In this document: piece by piece, positions 6,132-8,202 of the stretch | Numbering within the stretch: position 1 is the stretch's first letter | Layout: every line of letters begins with the position of its first letter | NCBI GenBank assembly: GCA_026389415.1 | Contig: JAPLHX010000290.1 | Location: forward strand, 1 to 8,202 | DNA length: 8,202 nt | From: Coprothermobacterota bacterium | Lineage (GTDB): Bacteria > Caldisericota > JANLFM01 | Direction of reading: 5' to 3' | Notes under the pieces: model-generated | Told to the model about the DNA's origin: nothing | The model's database searches: none | What the model saw: the letters and a program-made list of their open reading frames with translations, nothing else | Position numbers and translations under genes: made by a program

Positions 6132-7568
6132 ATGAAAAGGGAGAAGATCGAAACCGGGGAAACCACTCCCCTCGAAAACGAGCCCACAGTCAGCGAACTC
6201 GTAGAAGCTCCAGTGGAGGAAACCACTCCCCTCGAAGACGAGCCCACAGTTAGCGAACTCGTAGAAGCTCCAGTGGAAATGGAGAAGATCGAAATCGAGG
6301 AAACCACTCTCCTCGAAGACGAGCCCACAGTTAGCAAGCTCGTAGAAGCTCCAGTGGAAATCAAACCGGTCGTTGAGAGTTACCCCCAATCCTTGATGGA
6401 ACAATATCTGTCTCGCACTTTCAAGGAGGGGGACATCATCCAGGGAGTAGTTGTTGCCGTCGAACAAGACCAGGTTTTGGTGGATATTGGTGCCAAGTCC
6501 GAAGGAGTGATTCCGGCCAAGGAACTGACCCGCGAGCCGGTTGCTTCCACAAAAGACATCGTCACAATCGGTGATCGGATCAATTGCTACGTGGTAAAGG
6601 TCGAAGATAACCAGGGCAACAGCGTTCTCTCAAAAAGGCGTGCCGATTACGAATTGGCTTGGACCAACATTCAGCGCATCTACGCAGCCGGTGAAATCGT
6701 CGAAGCTTCCGTGGCCCGTTCGGTCAAGGGGGGCGTGTTGGTGGATCTGGGAATCTGGGGATTTGTGCCCCGCTCTCAAATCGGTATGGCTTTGCGCGGT
6801 AAAAAGAATCCGGTCGGCGAAGTTCTCCGTTTGAAGGTGATCGAGCTCGATACAGAGAATCGCAAGTTCACCTGTAGTGCTCGCAAAGTGGAAGAAGAAG
6901 AAAAAGAGTCCCAAAAAATGCTGGCCCTGGGTCAGATTAAAGAAGGCACGATTTTAAAAGGAAAAGTAGCCCGTATTACCAATTTCGGTGTATTCGTCGA
7001 TCTGGGTGGGGTCGATGGCCTGATTCATATCTCCGAATTGACTTGGGGTGCCTTGCGTCATCCATCCAAGTTCGTCGTTCCCGGTCAGGAAGTCCAGGTG
7101 AAGGTCCTTAAATTCTCCCCGGAAGAGGGTCGAATCTCTCTCAGTCTGCGCCAAGTAGAAACGGATCCCTGGGATAAGGTCGAGTTGAAGTACCCTGTAG
7201 GTTCTACCGCCCAAGGCAAAGTGGTTAAAATCGGCAAGTATGGCGCGATTGTGGAGCTGGAGCGAGGAATTTCTGGTTTGGTGCATATCTCGGAGCTTTC
7301 GGACGATCGCGTGGAAAAAGCCGAAGACGCGGTGAAACCCGAACAAGATGTCTTGGTGAAGGTCATCAACCTGAAGAAATCTCTCCGCCGAATTACGCTC
7401 TCGATGAAGCAGACGGAATTGGAACGGGAAAGCACGCCGCATCCCTCTTATCGGGGCGGGCGGGAACGTCGGCGCGAACGGGTAGAAGGAGAACGGCCGG
7501 TCACCCCGGAACGCGAAGAGCACTTTTCCACCATTGGTGATTTTTGGAAGGAAACAGAAAAGGAATAG
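6132..7568 (+). CDS. S1-domain RNA-binding protein (ribosomal protein S1 homologue) with repeat-built acidic N-terminus
   Basis: Protein of 478 residues, about 80-100 longer than the usual four-domain S1 of Bacillota. Four S1 (OB-fold) domains lie at about 98-168, 185-252, 270-340 and 356-426. Domain 3 has the full RNA-binding pattern FGVFVDL...GLIHISEL (Phe285, Phe288, His299), and domain 4 is close (Tyr370, His385). Domains 1 and 2 are degenerate (VIPAKEL, FVPRSQI), as is common for ribosome-docking S1 domains. Residues 3-76 are a Glu/Pro-rich extension of three 20-residue repeats (ETTPLE-EPTVSELVEAPVE type). The tail at about 440-462 is rich in Arg and Glu (RGGRERRRER). The likely role is binding mRNA at the 30S subunit or modulating RNA turnover. 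In Bacillus the S1 homologue ypfD follows cmk; here it sits between nadC and an nth-like gene, so this may be either the relocated main S1 or a paralogue. Confidence 0.9.
   Translation: MKREKIETGETTPLENEPTVSELVEAPVEETTPLEDEPTVSELVEAPVEMEKIEIEETTLLEDEPTVSKLVEAPVEIKPVVESYPQSLMEQYLSRTFKEGDIIQGVVVAVEQDQVLVDIGAKSEGVIPAKELTREPVASTKDIVTIGDRINCYVVKVEDNQGNSVLSKRRADYELAWTNIQRIYAAGEIVEASVARSVKGGVLVDLGIWGFVPRSQIGMALRGKKNPVGEVLRLKVIELDTENRKFTCSARKVEEEEKESQKMLALGQIKEGTILKGKVARITNFGVFVDLGGVDGLIHISELTWGALRHPSKFVVPGQEVQVKVLKFSPEEGRISLSLRQVETDPWDKVELKYPVGSTAQGKVVKIGKYGAIVELERGISGLVHISELSDDRVEKAEDAVKPEQDVLVKVINLKKSLRRITLSMKQTELERESTPHPSYRGGRERRRERVEGERPVTPEREEHFSTIGDFWKETEKE
6159..6359 (+). repeat. Three 60-bp direct repeats in the S1-protein gene
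   Basis: Copies lie at 6159-6218, 6219-6278 and 6300-6359. Copies 1 and 2 differ at 3 of 60 bases; copies 2 and 3 also differ at 3. A 21-bp segment (MEKIEIE, 6279-6299) separates copies 2 and 3 and resembles the segment just before copy 1 (REKIETG, 6138-6158), so an 81-bp higher-order unit is visible at 6138-6218 and 6279-6359. All lengths are multiples of three and keep the frame. The near-identity at DNA level points to recent duplication. Confidence 0.95.
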
Positions 7569-8202
7569 ACTCGCACTGGGCAAACCCGGAAGAATATACG
7601 AGGCTCACCTCCCGGTTGGAGTCCATTTATGGACTTCCCGGAAGGGGAGCCTCGCTTTCCACTACCGATGAACTAATTGCCACAATCCTTTCCCAAAGCA
7701 CCAATGATCTCAATCGGGATCGAGCCTTTCAGTCTATAAAGCATCGCTTTCCCGACTGGGGAAGCGTGATCGCCTCTCCCACGGAAGAAGTAGTCAACGC
7801 CATTCGCGTCGCGGGCCTAGCTCCCACCAAAGCTCCCCGTATTCAGCAGGTGTTGAAACAAATCCGAGATCGATTTGGGATGGTCGAAATCCCTGCCACA
7901 GTGCCACCTTCAGAGCTGCTATCGTTCCTTCTGGCACTACCCGGCGTCGGCCCCAAAACCGCGCGCATCGTATTGCTGTTTTCCCTGGGACACCCCTTTT
8001 TCCCGATGGATACCCATATTCTGCGGGTTGGTTGGCGCCTGGGTTTTTTGGCAGAGCGTGAAAATCCTGGCAAGGCGATGGCTCGGGTGGAATCGCAGAT
8101 TCCGATCGGAGAACATCAACGCTTGCACCTGCTCCTGCTTGAGCACGGTCGGCGAATTTGCAGGCCCAAACCGCATTGCTCCCTTTGCCCGTTGCAGGAT
8201 AC
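7544..8202 (+). CDS. nth: Endonuclease III-family DNA glycosylase/AP lyase (3' end cut off)
   Basis: Base excision repair enzyme; 219 residues are visible before the right edge. Hallmarks: DELIATILSQSTND at 42-55; helix-hairpin-helix LPGVGPKTA at 132-140 with the expected catalytic Lys138; FPMDTHILRV at 153-162 with the catalytic Asp156; and the start of the C-terminal 4Fe-4S loop with Cys206, Cys212 and Cys215, the fourth Cys lying beyond the window. The first loop spacing is Cys-X5-Cys rather than the usual X6. The LSQSTND and RDRAF wording suggests a subfamily distinct from E. coli Nth, so substrate preference is uncertain. The start is not obvious: TTG at 7544 follows GGTGAT (7536-7541), which fits the 16S tail, and would overlap the S1 gene by 25 nt. 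ATA at 7565 is the only other choice before the conserved N-terminus. A long hairpin lies in codons 19-37. Confidence 0.88.
   Translation, partial: MEGNRKGIDSHWANPEEYTRLTSRLESIYGLPGRGASLSTTDELIATILSQSTNDLNRDRAFQSIKHRFPDWGSVIASPTEEVVNAIRVAGLAPTKAPRIQQVLKQIRDRFGMVEIPATVPPSELLSFLLALPGVGPKTARIVLLFSLGHPFFPMDTHILRVGWRLGFLAERENPGKAMARVESQIPIGEHQRLHLLLLEHGRRICRPKPHCSLCPLQD
7599..7654 (+). repeat. Long imperfect hairpin inside the start of the nth-like gene
   Basis: CGAGGCTC (7599-7606) pairs with GAGCCTCG (7647-7654). Inside it CCT pairs with AGG, CCGG with CCGG, and AGTCCA (7620-7625) with TGGACT (7630-7635), giving about 21 base pairs over 56 nt with small mismatches. It starts 30 nt after the S1 stop. 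Only CTTTCC follows, so an intrinsic terminator would be weak. It may attenuate or slow expression between the two genes, or protect the upstream mRNA 3' end. Confidence 0.6.

Noticed and set aside
6159..6359. CRISPR-like direct repeats
   Set aside because: Copies are 60 bp, two are directly adjacent with no spacer, and they are in frame inside a protein gene; not a CRISPR array.
6084..6467. 127-codon minus-strand frame with repeated FHWSFYEF-type units
   Set aside because: The repetition is only the reverse complement of the 60-bp repeats in the S1 gene. The plus-strand frame joins directly to S1 domains and has a good ribosome site.

Overview
The window looks like chromosomal DNA of a Gram-positive, probably Bacillota, bacterium. 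GC content is moderate (roughly 55% by eye) and coding density is very high. Shine-Dalgarno sites are purine-rich (AAGGGAGGG, AAGGAGGG, AGGAG) with spacing of about 9 nt. The protein families are typical of the Bacilli/Clostridia side of the tree: a LonC/AAA_32-type protease, a four-domain S1 protein and an nadA-nadB-nadC cluster. A Thermoactinomycetaceae/Alicyclobacillaceae-like organism is only a guess. There are no rRNA, tRNA, CRISPR or IS features, and no gene-free stretch longer than about 60 bases.

Left part (1-2660, minus strand): a Lon-like protease with an intact Ser-Lys catalytic dyad but degenerate Walker A and B motifs. Downstream of it in the same direction lies a small protein with one membrane helix and a zinc ribbon, which runs off the left edge and has no ordinary start codon. 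The two are 41 nt apart and probably co-transcribed.

Centre (2661-6090): a 59-nt divergent intergenic region holds a TATAAT box almost touching the nadA start and a 6+6 bp inverted repeat lying in the promoter. From there a tight plus-strand operon nadA-nadB-nadC encodes the complete de novo route from aspartate to nicotinate mononucleotide. NadB makes iminoaspartate, NadA (a 4Fe-4S enzyme) condenses it with dihydroxyacetone phosphate to quinolinate, and NadC converts this with PRPP to NaMN. nadA and nadB overlap by ATGA; nadC follows after 15 nt.

Right part (6091-8202): an S1-domain RNA-binding protein (four S1 repeats) carries an unusual acidic N-terminal extension made of three nearly identical 60-bp repeats, and an arginine-rich tail. 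It may have its own promoter inside nadC and a 14-bp perfect palindrome in its leader. It overlaps, or nearly abuts, an endonuclease III-family DNA repair glycosylase that is cut off by the right edge. A long hairpin is embedded in the beginning of that gene.

Most of the window is ordinary metabolism and housekeeping. The points worth a second look are the ATPase-dead-looking Lon, the repeat-built N-terminus of the S1 protein, the overlapping divergent promoters with a shared dyad, the apparent non-ATG starts, and the hairpin inside the nth-like gene. I did not find a convincing wholly new system.
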